NCBI RefSeq assembly: GCF_017310015.1
Contig: NZ_CP022297.1
Location: forward strand, 3,596,001 to 3,660,000
DNA from: Marinobacterium iners
GTDB lineage: Bacteria > Pseudomonadota > Gammaproteobacteria > Pseudomonadales > Balneatricaceae
Direction of reading: 5' to 3'
Length of the DNA: 64,000 nt
A program made the translations under genes and the position numbers. The notes below the pieces were generated by a model. The model ran no database searches and was not told where the DNA came from. It was given only the letters and a program-made list of their open reading frames with translations. Positions within the stretch are counted from its first letter, which is position 1, and each line of letters opens with the position of its first letter. Shown here in pieces: positions 8,401-17,065 of the stretch.

Positions 8401-11400
8401 GGTGCTCGGCAGGCTGGTGAACAGCTGCTCAATGTTGGTGCCGTTGGCCAGTGCTTCCAGAATCCACAGGCGTGCAATCTCTGGATCGTAACCGCTGGTA
8501 TCAACCGGACCGCTGACGCTGTCGAACAGCCAGATGACGTTGGTGGATTCTTCACCATCAATTGTACCCACATTGATCGTGCGGGCAGCCTGCTCTTCCG
8601 TTGCAAAACGGATGGTCTGACCGGTCAGTGCAGCGTTTCCACCTGCACCATCAGCCAGATCAACCAGATTGATCACGACATCACCCAGGTCGGTGTTAAC
8701 AGACAGGGTGACATCGTTGTCAGCCAGGGTGGCAGACGCCGGCACCTGAAGACCGCTGAAGTCATAATCAATCAGCTCGGCGGCATCATCGTTGCTGCCG
8801 TTCTGGTTCAGGTCAGCGTAATCACCCAGATCGATGATTTCGATAGAGCCGTTGTAGCCATCGTTACCCACGTCTGTACCGGCGACGATGTTCAGGCCAG
8901 AGGCCTGCGCAGCGGTCAGTGTCAGGGTTACGTCATCCGCCAGGACGATCGGCTGATCACCCAGGATGGTCAGGTCCAGACCCGACAGATCCATGGTCGC
9001 ATCAATGAACAGGACGCCGTTCGGGCCCATGTTGATGTTCAGCGGACCGAAGTCACCTGCCGGATTGCTGTCCAGCGCTGCCGCCAGGTGGAACTCGGTT
9101 CCTGTCTGTGCGTTGGTGAAGTCGAAGCTCCAGCCGGTATCTGCCGGGTTGGCGTTCACATTAGCACTCAGATCCGCGTCAGTCAGGGTCAGCGTGGTAA
9201 CGCCAGTACCTGCCGTGAAGGAGAAGTTCTGAGAGTCGATGTTATCCACAACTTCCAGAGTCAGGTTACCTGACAGACCGGATGCGTCGATCTCGGACAG
9301 GGCTTCAGAGCTGATACCTTCGCCATCTGTACCCAGCACGATGTCGCCCTGACCTTCGAAGATCAGCGTTTCCAGTACGCTGGAGGTAGTCTGACCTGTT
9401 TCATCAGTCAGGATGGCCGGGCTGGAGCCTGTGATGGTCAGCACGCCAGTACCGGCATTGTTGACAACCAGGGTTCCAATTCCGTCATCGGTGTTGTCGG
9501 TTACGTCCAGCTGCTCGATGGTGACATCCGCTGTACCAGTGATGTTCAGGGTCGCGGTGTCGTCGTTACCATCGGTGCCCAGGCTGTTGAACACGATGTC
9601 GCCGGTGATTTCCAGTGCCTGGTCGGCATTGACATTCACGTTCAGCAGGCTGTTGTCATTGGTCCAGGACAGCTGGCTGATCGGCGTGATGTTACCGTCG
9701 ATGGTGTTCGAATCGGTACCCAGTGAGTTGATGGTCAGCGTATCGAAGTTGCGCGGCAGCTTGTCGCTGTCTTTGTCGCGCGTGGTCAGATAGATGCTGC
9801 CGTCAACAGTGGCATCACCCTGCAGGTCCAGCTGCAGCGTGCGGATTTCACTGTCATCGGTGGAGTCATTGAAGACGATGAAACCATCGATGGTGACGCC
9901 CGGCTCAACTTCAACCACACGGTTGATGGTGGCCAGGTAGCCCGGGAAGTCTTCCAGCGTTTCGAAGATGATCACTTCAACGTCGCTGTCGATACCCTGC
10001 AGCAGTTCGATGTTGCGGTTCATCACCAGGTCGTTCAGCAGACGGATGGTGTCGGTCTGAATACCGGACGCATCGAATGCTTCCCACCAGTTAACTGCTG
10101 TGCCTGCGGTCTGGGTAAACTGCAGTTCAACAGAAGAGCCTGTGCCGCCAATCACGGTCAGGCCGCTGCCGACCACGACAGAGGTTGCAGGCTGGTTTGC
10201 AGTGTTGGTTGTATCAACCACATAGGTCGGGCTCAGCTGTTCGATCTCGGCCAGACCCAGGATGGCGTTGTCGTCCATCTGGAAGGTCAGGTTGCCGACA
10301 GTGCCCAGCTCAGTGGTGTCATGCAGGTTAACGGAGCCATCAACATCCACGATGATGTTGGTGGAGTCGATACCGGTCAGATCCAGGCCTGCGTCCACGT
10401 CAGCCTGATCCAGGCCTGTGATGGTCACAGTGAAGTCCTGAGTAGCGCCCACACCGACAATGCTGCCAGCGCCATCCAGCTGCGCGAACTGATCAGCCGT
10501 CAGGGTCAGGCTGCCACCTTCCGGTACAACGATCTGAGCTACGCCCATCAGGTTGGTAGCCGGATCCATCACTTGAGCACCCGGTGCCATGGTGATGGTG
10601 TCAATGTCGATACCCGTTTCAAGCGCAGTGGCATCAAATACAACGGCGCCTTCAAAGGCAACCAGGTCGATGTCAGCGTCGGAAGCGTTGTCAGCCAGGG
10701 AGAAGTTGGCCGCACCGATATCGTTGAACTGAGCCTGAGTCAGGACCAGATCCGCATCATCTTCCAGTACGATGGCATCAACGTTGACCAGCGTGTCGTC
10801 AGACAGGTCAAGGTCAGTGGCACCGTCTGCAACCACGATGGTGGTCTGCGCAGTCGCGCTGCCGTTGATGGTCAGCTGATCGTCTGCAACCAGGTTATCC
10901 GGATCCAGGGTGAAGGTCAGGTCGCCCGCTCCGGTCTGGTTAACCACCAGTTCAACCACATCGACGTCGCTGGTGTCGAGTACGCCCAGCACGACAGACG
11001 CGTCGCTTTCAACGTTCAGCGTTGCAACCGCTTCGTCGTTGTCGTTCGCGGTGAAGTCATCATCGCCGACAACAGAACTGAACTCGATGCCGCCCTCGAT
11101 AACCAGCGCCTGATCACCCGTAATGGTGACGTTCAGCAGGTTGTTGTTTGAACGAGCGCTATCAGCTCCGTCAGTTGCGGTGACTTTCCCGCCGATGATG
11201 TTCGCGGTTTCACCTGTAAGCAGGTTCGTCGCATCTGAGTTTTCAGTCTCATCGGTGGAGTTGATAGTCAGCGATTGCAAGAAGGCGCGCATCAGGTTGG
11301 CTTCGCCGGTATCCTGGGTGCGGTCACCATCTGCATCGCTGAACTTGGCGCCAGTGGTCAAATCCAGGTTGCCGGTGATATCAGCTGCGCCCTGAAGGTT

Positions 11401-14400
11401 CAGGGTAAAGTTCGCAATTTCTACATCCGGGTTCGTGGTATCGAATGCCACAAGACCATCAACCGTTGTTTCTGGCTCAACATTTGCCACCTGATCCAAC
11501 GTAGTAACCCAACCGTCACCGTTGTAGATAACCTTGGTTACGCTACCTGGCAGGCCATCCAACAGCAGGTCAACATTGGCATCTGCCACGAGCACGTTCA
11601 GAAGCTGAACATAGGTTGTGCCGAACTTGGATGCATCGATGGAGCCGTCTTCGGCATCGTTAGCGATGTCAATGAACTTCAGGGTGGACTCAGCGCCGCC
11701 CACGAATTCAACGCCATCGGCATCTTCGATGCCTTCCAGCACCAGCGTCAGACCATCACCGATGTTGAAGGTGTCAGCAACAGGATTGCCGTTGGCATCC
11801 AGCACCGTTGCTGCAGACAGATTCACTGTATCAGCCAGAGAGATGGTGACAGTGGCGACGCCATCTGTAGAACCGTCAGTAGCGGTGTCTTCGATAGCAA
11901 TTGTGGAGAGATCCAGCTCTTCGCCGTGCTCGCCGATCGCTTCGCTGTTGCTCATATCGGTGATATGAACGGAGCCACTACCAGTCAGTACATTTCCGTC
12001 TGAGTTACCTTCCAGCTGCTGGAATTGCTCAGCGGTCAGTTCCAGAACGGTGCCTTCCGGGATTTCCAGAGCTGCAATGCCGGTCAGGTCGGTATCCGGA
12101 TGCAGAGTAACTACCGGCTCTTCCGCCAGAGTCAGTGTTACTTCGACGTCTTCCGGATAATCAGCCAGGGAGAACGGCTGATCGTTCAGGCCTTCAAGGG
12201 TCAGGCTGGTAGAAGTGATAGTGCCATTACCATCAGTATCGATTACAGAGAAGTTCTCAGCACCGATAGTATCAGCCTGTTCCATGGTCAGAGTCAGGCT
12301 CTGGCCTTCGTGGATAGACACGGAGGTAACGTTGGTCAGGCTAGTATCAGACAGGTCAGCGCTGTCAGTGCCTTCGCCGTCACCGATTACCAGGGAAACT
12401 TCACCAGCACCCGTGATGCTGGCGATAGCACCTTCAGCTGCATCGTCGATGGTCAGGGTGGTGCTGCCTGCTGCGCCTTCGAAGGTCAGCGGGGTTTCAC
12501 CTGCCTGCCACAGATCAACCGTTACCGCCAGTTCACCCACAACGCCGGATGCATCGAAGCTTTCCAGTGTAGCCGGCAGATCGGTTTCGATGGCCAGATC
12601 AGCGTCTGCGGTTACGGTCAGGCTGGTCAGGTTACCATCTTCAGAGGTATCGGTGAGTTCTTCGATGACGGTGTTGCCGCCTTCGATGTTGATGACAGCT
12701 GCAGTTGCGTTAGTAGAGATACCGTCAACCAGCTGTACTTCTCCAGCCGGCAGTGTATCCAGACCCACAACGTTGACAACAGCCGTGGCGCCTTCAGGAC
12801 GAGCGAAGGAAGCTGTCAGTTCACCAACCGCGTAGCCATCCTGCTTGTCGTAAGCAACTTCCATCAGGAATTCAACACCACGTTCGGTGTTCAGGAAGTT
12901 GATTGTCTTGCCGTAGTTACCCTGCAGACCCAAGACTTCGAGGTCCTGAGTAGTTTCGCAGGTGTAGAAATCGACTGCGTAATCACTGCCGGAATCGAGA
13001 AGGTCGATATCGGTTACGACGTAAGTCTGTACACCGCTGGACACCAGCCCCTGTGCCAAGGAACCGACTTCACCGACATCCTTATCGAGGCTTTCTTCTT
13101 CATTGATTTCGACATTGACACGAACATCTTTGGTTTCAGAGCCGTTACCGTAGATAGCATCCGCGTTTTCGAAGTTAGCCAGGGTCAGATTGATGACATC
13201 GCCGCCGACGCTGGAGAAATCAACGATGAAGCCATTAGTGGCCACGCCGTTGTCAACGCCCAGTGCAATCGCGCTGCCGCCTTCAATCGGACGACCCCAA
13301 TCATCTACACCGCCTTCAACCGGAGTGAAGGTCAGATCAGAATCACCGGTAATGCGCAGGAAGGTTTCGATGGTCTCAAACGGACCGATCTCAGACATCT
13401 CGTCGGTGTTGATGACCAGACGGCTGTAAGACGGTACATCCGCAGGACGGTCGTAACCGTTCATGTTGCGGTCGATCAGGACGTTTTGGCCCCATTCGTT
13501 ACGATCAACAGTGGTGTTTGAATCGTTACCATCTTCGCCGAAGTCACTCGACAGTGAACCACCAGACAGTGCCACTCCGTCAACAATGCTGCGCGCGTCG
13601 TCGCTGCTGTTGAACGGGTCGAAGTCCAGACCGGCATTGGTGATCAGTACGCTGCCAGACTGCTGGTCGCCGTTGTTGTCGTTCGCTAGGGTTACGCCCT
13701 GCTCGGCAACGCGGGTGTGCAGCTGTTCAGCTGTCATTTCCAGAGTGACGCCGTCCTGTACTTCCAGGATCAGGTCAATATTACGCGACAGGTTGTCAAC
13801 GCCCAGGTCAGTCAGGGAGATGTCATCGGTGACGATGATTTCAATTTGCGCGTAGGTGTGGAAGATAGAACCTTCAACACTGAAGTTCTCGGCACCGATG
13901 GCAAGGAACTGCTCTGAGGTGAGGGTCAGCTTGGCGTTATCTACAGTGCGATCAGCACTGCCCACATCGCCATTATCCAGTACAACGCTGGTGATGCCAT
14001 TCAGTGTTGCTGCACGCAGATCACTGTCAGCATTGACCACCATGGTGATGTTTTCACCTGTAATGCTGGAGCCTTCGTAGGCAACAAGGCCTTGTGCCAG
14101 ACCATCTGCGTTACCCAACACAAGAACGTTATTGCCTTCGCCCAGGTCAATATTGACTTTGGCACCATTGCCGTTCAATACAGCAATATCACGCCCCAGG
14201 TCTTCGAGCAGACCGCTCAGCTCGGCAGTGGTCGGTGCAACAATGCCATCCAGGTCGGCGTTAGCGCGACCGTCGTAAGCCATGCTATTGATAACATCAA
14301 TATCACTCTGATCATTTGCACCAATGCCCAAGACATTTGCGCGCACATCATTGGCTACGAGGAAGTCGATCCACGCCTGCTCATCTGGAACACTGTTGCC

Positions 14401-16419
14401 GCCATCCGTGATGAATACCACTTCATTGGCGCCACCTACATTGTACGTACCCGTCTGATCACCAAACGCAGCCTGTACTTCAGTAATAAAACCAGCTGTA
14501 TTCCAGTAACCCTGGGCCTGCATTGTATTAACGACTGCGAGTGCCTGTGCCTTAGTGACCCAAGCATCGGCCGGCTGTGTGCCTGAGCCCAAATCCGCAA
14601 CCAGATACACAGCAGTATCATCAGGCAACTGATCAAACAGTTCAGCAACAGCCGCAGCCTGTGCCTCGATAGGTGCGGGTGTCTGACCATTGCTCATTGA
14701 GCCTGAATCGTCCAACACCAACACCAGGTTCGGAGAAGCCGTTACCCCTGATGCTTCACTACCTTCACGACCCGCAACCGTAACAACATCATCACCACCC
14801 TGAGAGTTGATGGTGATTTCACCAGCGCTGGCCGTAATAACATCAGCGCCTTCACCGGTTGAGATGGTCACATCATCAACGTTTGCAGCGCTAACCATGT
14901 TGCCGCCATTACCCGCGGTCACAGAGACAGTGTCGCTGCCATCAACACGGATGGTGTTGGCACCGTCGCCCGCAGTGATGGTAACAACTTCGCCGTTTTC
15001 GGCGGTGAGTTCGTTGTCGCCGTTACCCGCATTGATGGTGACAGCCTTGCCGTTGTTGTTGGCCTGGAACTGGTCATCCGCTTCAGCGGTACCGGTGAAG
15101 ATCACTTCATCTTCATGGTTATTAATGGTCAGATCCACACCGCCGGTGTTGGCAGAGGCATCGATCACAGCCGGACGGTCGGAGTTGAAGCCGCTATCCA
15201 TGCTGTCTTCAACAGAGAAGATCGCTTCGCCGCTGATGTTCAGGTGGCTCAGCGTGCCGCCAGCGAAGAACGTATGCATGTGGTTCTCGGTACCCTGAGA
15301 ATCGATATTCAGGGTCGAGGCGTTGTGCAGCAGGTTGATGGTGCCATCAACATCACCGATTGCCAGTTCGATGTTCAGCTCACCGGTCAGGCCTTCGCCG
15401 TAGTGAACGGTCACGTCTTGGCTGAACTCGCCTTCGAAGCGGGTCAGCGCGCCGTTGCGTACACCGGCAATTGTTAGCGTACCCAGAGTCGCTTCATCAA
15501 CACCGTCAAAATCGGATTCGGTGATGGTCAGCTTTTCGAGGTCAACGGCACGGGACAGGTCGATGGTAGAGTCGTTGGAGCCGTCACCGGACAGATCCGG
15601 GTAAGTGCTGTCGCCGCTGTCATTGGTGTAGACGTTTGGCAGGTTTTCGATGTTGATCGTCTGGATGTTCAACAGCTCTTTCGGCTGAGCGTAGTAGCCT
15701 TTGGCGTCAATTTCCAGAGTATTGTTGCCCTCACCACCGTCGATGTAGGCACCGTGCAGCAGGTCCAGACGGCCTGCAACGATGAAGTCATCCGCAGCAG
15801 AGGTTTTACCGATCTCTTCGGTACCACCGTTGTTCTGAGTCGGGGTCAGGATGATCGGGTGGTTGGTAACAATTGTTTCGCCTTCGACTACAGAAGGCAC
15901 TTCTACGTCATTACCCTCGGCATCCTGCACCGTCATGGTGTAGGCAACTTCTTTCTCGAACAGACGAGAGTTTCCGTTGGAATCAAACAACAAGCCGTTC
16001 AGGTACTCGAACTGCTCCTGAGTCAGTTCAACAATGGCTGTATTGATGGTGCCATCCGACAGAGTAACTGTAATTTCATAGTTACCTGTGTAATCGCCCT
16101 CTTTATCGATAATCTGGCTGCCATCACCATTGGTGTCGCCAGCACCGGGGTTTTCGGCGGAGCCTTCACCCTGAAGCTCATCGCCTACACCATTCAGCGT
16201 GATGTCTTTGATATCGTGCAGCGCTTCACCGATGTCAAACAGGTTAGCAGCCATATCGTCGGCTTCAGACAGGAACGCACGGACTGTGCCCCACACCTGA
16301 CCGGCCGGTACGCCTTCACCTGTTTCCGGGTTGCCCCAGTAAGTCAGCATCTGAGTCGGATAAGTATCCGGCAGTTCGACCACTGTGACATTTTCAGTCA
16401 GCGACCAAATAGTGCTCAA
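5428..16419 (-). CDS. Giant RTX/vWA surface protein, copy A, 5'-truncated (possible silent cassette)
   Basis: The frame is open for 3663 codons but starts only at a TTG (16419) with no visible ribosome binding site; an in-frame TAG lies 12 codons upstream. Compared with the complete copy (36790-48411) it lacks about 205 N-terminal residues, including the DUF4214-like domain. Homology starts near SLTENVTV and TYWGNPETGEGVPAGQVW. A von Willebrand A domain (about residues 558-750) has the MIDAS motif LVLDDSGSMS and a second acidic loop VVFITDGG. The long middle consists of diverged repeats with LTxxQ steps (for example LELTAEQFQQL, LTLTADQFAQL). RTX-type calcium-binding repeats (DDTLIGGAGNDTLVGG; VLTGGLGDDRF) lie at about residues 3140-3200 and 3257-3310. 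The C-terminus (DIITDFTLGENVIDLGL, then FFDANADGAVDGVIAMVGVD) is typical of type I-secreted S-layer-like or adhesin proteins. The composition is very acidic, with almost no cysteine. Confidence 0.8.
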   Translation of the reverse strand: MSTIWSLTENVTVVELPDTYPTQMLTYWGNPETGEGVPAGQVWGTVRAFLSEADDMAANLFDIGEALHDIKDITLNGVGDELQGEGSAENPGAGDTNGDGSQIIDKEGDYTGNYEITVTLSDGTINTAIVELTQEQFEYLNGLLFDSNGNSRLFEKEVAYTMTVQDAEGNDVEVPSVVEGETIVTNHPIILTPTQNNGGTEEIGKTSAADDFIVAGRLDLLHGAYIDGGEGNNTLEIDAKGYYAQPKELLNIQTINIENLPNVYTNDSGDSTYPDLSGDGSNDSTIDLSRAVDLEKLTITESDFDGVDEATLGTLTIAGVRNGALTRFEGEFSQDVTVHYGEGLTGELNIELAIGDVDGTINLLHNASTLNIDSQGTENHMHTFFAGGTLSHLNISGEAIFSVEDSMDSGFNSDRPAVIDASANTGGVDLTINNHEDEVIFTGTAEADDQFQANNNGKAVTINAGNGDNELTAENGEVVTITAGDGANTIRVDGSDTVSVTAGNGGNMVSAANVDDVTISTGEGADVITASAGEITINSQGGDDVVTVAGREGSEASGVTASPNLVLVLDDSGSMSNGQTPAPIEAQAAAVAELFDQLPDDTAVYLVADLGSGTQPADAWVTKAQALAVVNTMQAQGYWNTAGFITEVQAAFGDQTGTYNVGGANEVVFITDGGNSVPDEQAWIDFLVANDVRANVLGIGANDQSDIDVINSMAYDGRANADLDGIVAPTTAELSGLLEDLGRDIAVLNGNGAKVNIDLGEGNNVLVLGNADGLAQGLVAYEGSSITGENITMVVNADSDLRAATLNGITSVVLDNGDVGSADRTVDNAKLTLTSEQFLAIGAENFSVEGSIFHTYAQIEIIVTDDISLTDLGVDNLSRNIDLILEVQDGVTLEMTAEQLHTRVAEQGVTLANDNNGDQQSGSVLITNAGLDFDPFNSSDDARSIVDGVALSGGSLSSDFGEDGNDSNTTVDRNEWGQNVLIDRNMNGYDRPADVPSYSRLVINTDEMSEIGPFETIETFLRITGDSDLTFTPVEGGVDDWGRPIEGGSAIALGVDNGVATNGFIVDFSSVGGDVINLTLANFENADAIYGNGSETKDVRVNVEINEEESLDKDVGEVGSLAQGLVSSGVQTYVVTDIDLLDSGSDYAVDFYTCETTQDLEVLGLQGNYGKTINFLNTERGVEFLMEVAYDKQDGYAVGELTASFARPEGATAVVNVVGLDTLPAGEVQLVDGISTNATAAVINIEGGNTVIEELTDTSEDGNLTSLTVTADADLAIETDLPATLESFDASGVVGELAVTVDLWQAGETPLTFEGAAGSTTLTIDDAAEGAIASITGAGEVSLVIGDGEGTDSADLSDTSLTNVTSVSIHEGQSLTLTMEQADTIGAENFSVIDTDGNGTITSTSLTLEGLNDQPFSLADYPEDVEVTLTLAEEPVVTLHPDTDLTGIAALEIPEGTVLELTAEQFQQLEGNSDGNVLTGSGSVHITDMSNSEAIGEHGEELDLSTIAIEDTATDGSTDGVATVTISLADTVNLSAATVLDANGNPVADTFNIGDGLTLVLEGIEDADGVEFVGGAESTLKFIDIANDAEDGSIDASKFGTTYVQLLNVLVADANVDLLLDGLPGSVTKVIYNGDGWVTTLDQVANVEPETTVDGLVAFDTTNPDVEIANFTLNLQGAADITGNLDLTTGAKFSDADGDRTQDTGEANLMRAFLQSLTINSTDETENSDATNLLTGETANIIGGKVTATDGADSARSNNNLLNVTITGDQALVIEGGIEFSSVVGDDDFTANDNDEAVATLNVESDASVVLGVLDTSDVDVVELVVNQTGAGDLTFTLDPDNLVADDQLTINGSATAQTTIVVADGATDLDLSDDTLVNVDAIVLEDDADLVLTQAQFNDIGAANFSLADNASDADIDLVAFEGAVVFDATALETGIDIDTITMAPGAQVMDPATNLMGVAQIVVPEGGSLTLTADQFAQLDGAGSIVGVGATQDFTVTITGLDQADVDAGLDLTGIDSTNIIVDVDGSVNLHDTTELGTVGNLTFQMDDNAILGLAEIEQLSPTYVVDTTNTANQPATSVVVGSGLTVIGGTGSSVELQFTQTAGTAVNWWEAFDASGIQTDTIRLLNDLVMNRNIELLQGIDSDVEVIIFETLEDFPGYLATINRVVEVEPGVTIDGFIVFNDSTDDSEIRTLQLDLQGDATVDGSIYLTTRDKDSDKLPRNFDTLTINSLGTDSNTIDGNITPISQLSWTNDNSLLNVNVNADQALEITGDIVFNSLGTDGNDDTATLNITGTADVTIEQLDVTDNTDDGIGTLVVNNAGTGVLTITGSSPAILTDETGQTTSSVLETLIFEGQGDIVLGTDGEGISSEALSEIDASGLSGNLTLEVVDNIDSQNFSFTAGTGVTTLTLTDADLSANVNANPADTGWSFDFTNAQTGTEFHLAAALDSNPAGDFGPLNINMGPNGVLFIDATMDLSGLDLTILGDQPIVLADDVTLTLTAAQASGLNIVAGTDVGNDGYNGSIEIIDLGDYADLNQNGSNDDAAELIDYDFSGLQVPASATLADNDVTLSVNTDLGDVVINLVDLADGAGGNAALTGQTIRFATEEQAARTINVGTIDGEESTNVIWLFDSVSGPVDTSGYDPEIARLWILEALANGTNIEQLFTSLPSTIVRVDFADLDDLPTALDDSTARSRVVELASFTNLPAGLSFSDEDRLEHVETLTIRMGGEVTLGNVEIDNIIDLTVNQANINFTSLVIDSLLADNTNDLLAADGYDENTNVAPVAANVIGDISVGTEEGLELLSVTLNTGDNLGMDGNDLEIGTIYFEANATNSATLIVTGDNDVTIKSLDTSDPEVDNTVTVNAAGHTGNLVVTGGSPAAAVADIEALFINGTEEDAGTVYFGHVEETENVFVLNLDGNGVPYAGVAGAELSLIEVDSENKVVNLGVLALIDGTDDDSDDDGIADVDAFTLTGNGNTSAILGEGNVDGVVTSPLLEAGSTWAFNSVDLTIQETTNPMFEAGAILEVDGGSLTIEGEVNLTEVTLTLTNGAQVFVPADQTLILTVEQVKALDTAGVDVTGSGTVEVIGNGDDATASIFSHLRTANVDLSAVVLTEDDADDVFAARFVGGESDAHEAIGQTITGSAFDDYIIAGEDTDDTLIGGAGNDTLVGGTGSGSSDTYNVDAGTDTITDLHADGSSGEEDVLVVSSGAEAVATGITTFTATAETINNGTATLTGASGDSTIDVSLAGGDSGFILIGGPDDGSNGANTLTGSANDDIINGGDDIQNGVDVLTGGLGDDRFVFNVSSSVPASFTEDDQLPLPVDQETIEYTPGNTEVDSGDEEITITYALNGLVQTAVTVTEFDAADAASVHSAIAAALDARPGISAYVTAGRVVIEGDNGNSVGNVTPTLSSGTWDADGTPADTAITSINGTDIPQVTRLDIDTSINGVSAGEEYTVTVTLAEGGGAFGTAVAGSNDPQALAEALADSFNTNAGPSTVVAVADNTSGSWGITFTDENADNGGFSLSTDAQGTYGGSGASNIGATDLATADIITDFTLGENVIDLGLVAGSSANYAEAAEAGSYAVALSDAASAFDGTVQYYLTSIEATGAENDALSDNTEAGDSIGLLFFDANADGAVDGVIAMVGVDESNFAYTDIVA
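13710..15900 (-). repeat. Block near-identical to 45130-47320 (vWA region of the two giant genes)
   Basis: Line-by-line comparison shows only scattered single-base differences to 45130-47320, silent sites included, for example around 14189 (gcccCAGG versus gcccCAAG) and 14640-14690. Sequence on both sides of the block differs much more, at protein level too. The block covers the vWA domain and about 350 residues before it. A recent recombination or gene-conversion tract is the simplest reading. Confidence 0.75.
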
Positions 16420-16659
16420 AGGTAAGATACTGTTTATAAAACAGCTTTTACGCTACTAATATGTCGTATTATGGTTTTTCTACGCTATATCTATTTTTTC
16501 GAGTCGATCCGTGCCCAATATAACCGATCTAATACCCTCAAGATCGCCTATCTGACGCGCCCTGCAGTCTCTTAGCTACAGCGTTTATTTTTCTTCACAG
16601 TTTCTTCATTTCACATCAATTCCAGCGCACTCTGCAGCAACGTCTCCTCTTCTTTCCTT

Positions 16660-16977
16660 TCAGTTCAGAGAGCGCTTTCGATCACTGCGACGACGGCTCT
16701 CATCCTCCAGGCGACTCTTCAAGTTTTCTACCGCTGCCTCTCTCACCTGAACATCCAGCACATCATCACTGCCCAGTATATCGATCTCGACCCCCCTTTC
16801 GCGCAAGGCACGAATCATGGCGGTCAGTGTCTCCGCACGCATCACCATCTCCAGTGTTTCATTGCGTGCAATCGTCGACTTGGCCACCCCCAGCATGTCC
16901 GCGAACTCTTGCTGACTCATGCCCAACGCGGCACGCCCTATCCGCATCGCCATCGCAAAACGTACTTTTTCATCCAT
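16660..16977 (-). CDS. Xre-family HTH transcriptional regulator
   Basis: 105 residues from ATG 16977, with GGAG nine bases upstream; a TTG at 16992 is the less likely alternative. Residues ~15-55 form an HTH_3 domain: GRAALGMSQQEFADMLGVAK followed by STIARNE. After it comes a short segment predicting an alpha/beta fold (GVEIDILGSDDV) and a basic C-terminal tail (ESRRRSDRKRS). It is divergent from the integrase with an 88-bp gap that contains the inverted repeat at 17022-17036, so it probably controls itself and the integrase. Confidence 0.75.
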   Translation of the reverse strand: MDEKVRFAMAMRIGRAALGMSQQEFADMLGVAKSTIARNETLEMVMRAETLTAMIRALRERGVEIDILGSDDVLDVQVREAAVENLKSRLEDESRRRSDRKRSLN

Positions 16978-17021
16978 AAAGCTTGACTCCAAGCCGATAA
17001 AAGAACTATTAAATATATATT

Positions 17022-17036
17022 GCTACTTTTAGTAGC
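17022..17036. promoter_or_regulatory. Inverted repeat between Xre and integrase genes; candidate operator
   Basis: GCTAC-TTTTA-GTAGC is a perfect 5-bp-arm inverted repeat next to an AT-rich ATTAAATATATATT stretch that could hold the divergent promoters. The placement between a regulator and the gene it faces suggests an operator for the Xre protein; this is inference from position only. Confidence 0.4.
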
Positions 17037-17065
17037 GTTTACGAAACATGAAAGGAGTATCCGCC

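Noticed and set aside
5413..16425. Many long plus-strand frames across the giant gene, up to 498 codons (12025-13521), and the same over 36775-48506
   Set aside because: They are antisense shadows: the repetitive, acidic, GC-rich coding sequence has few stop triplets on the other strand. They lack ribosome binding sites and family motifs.
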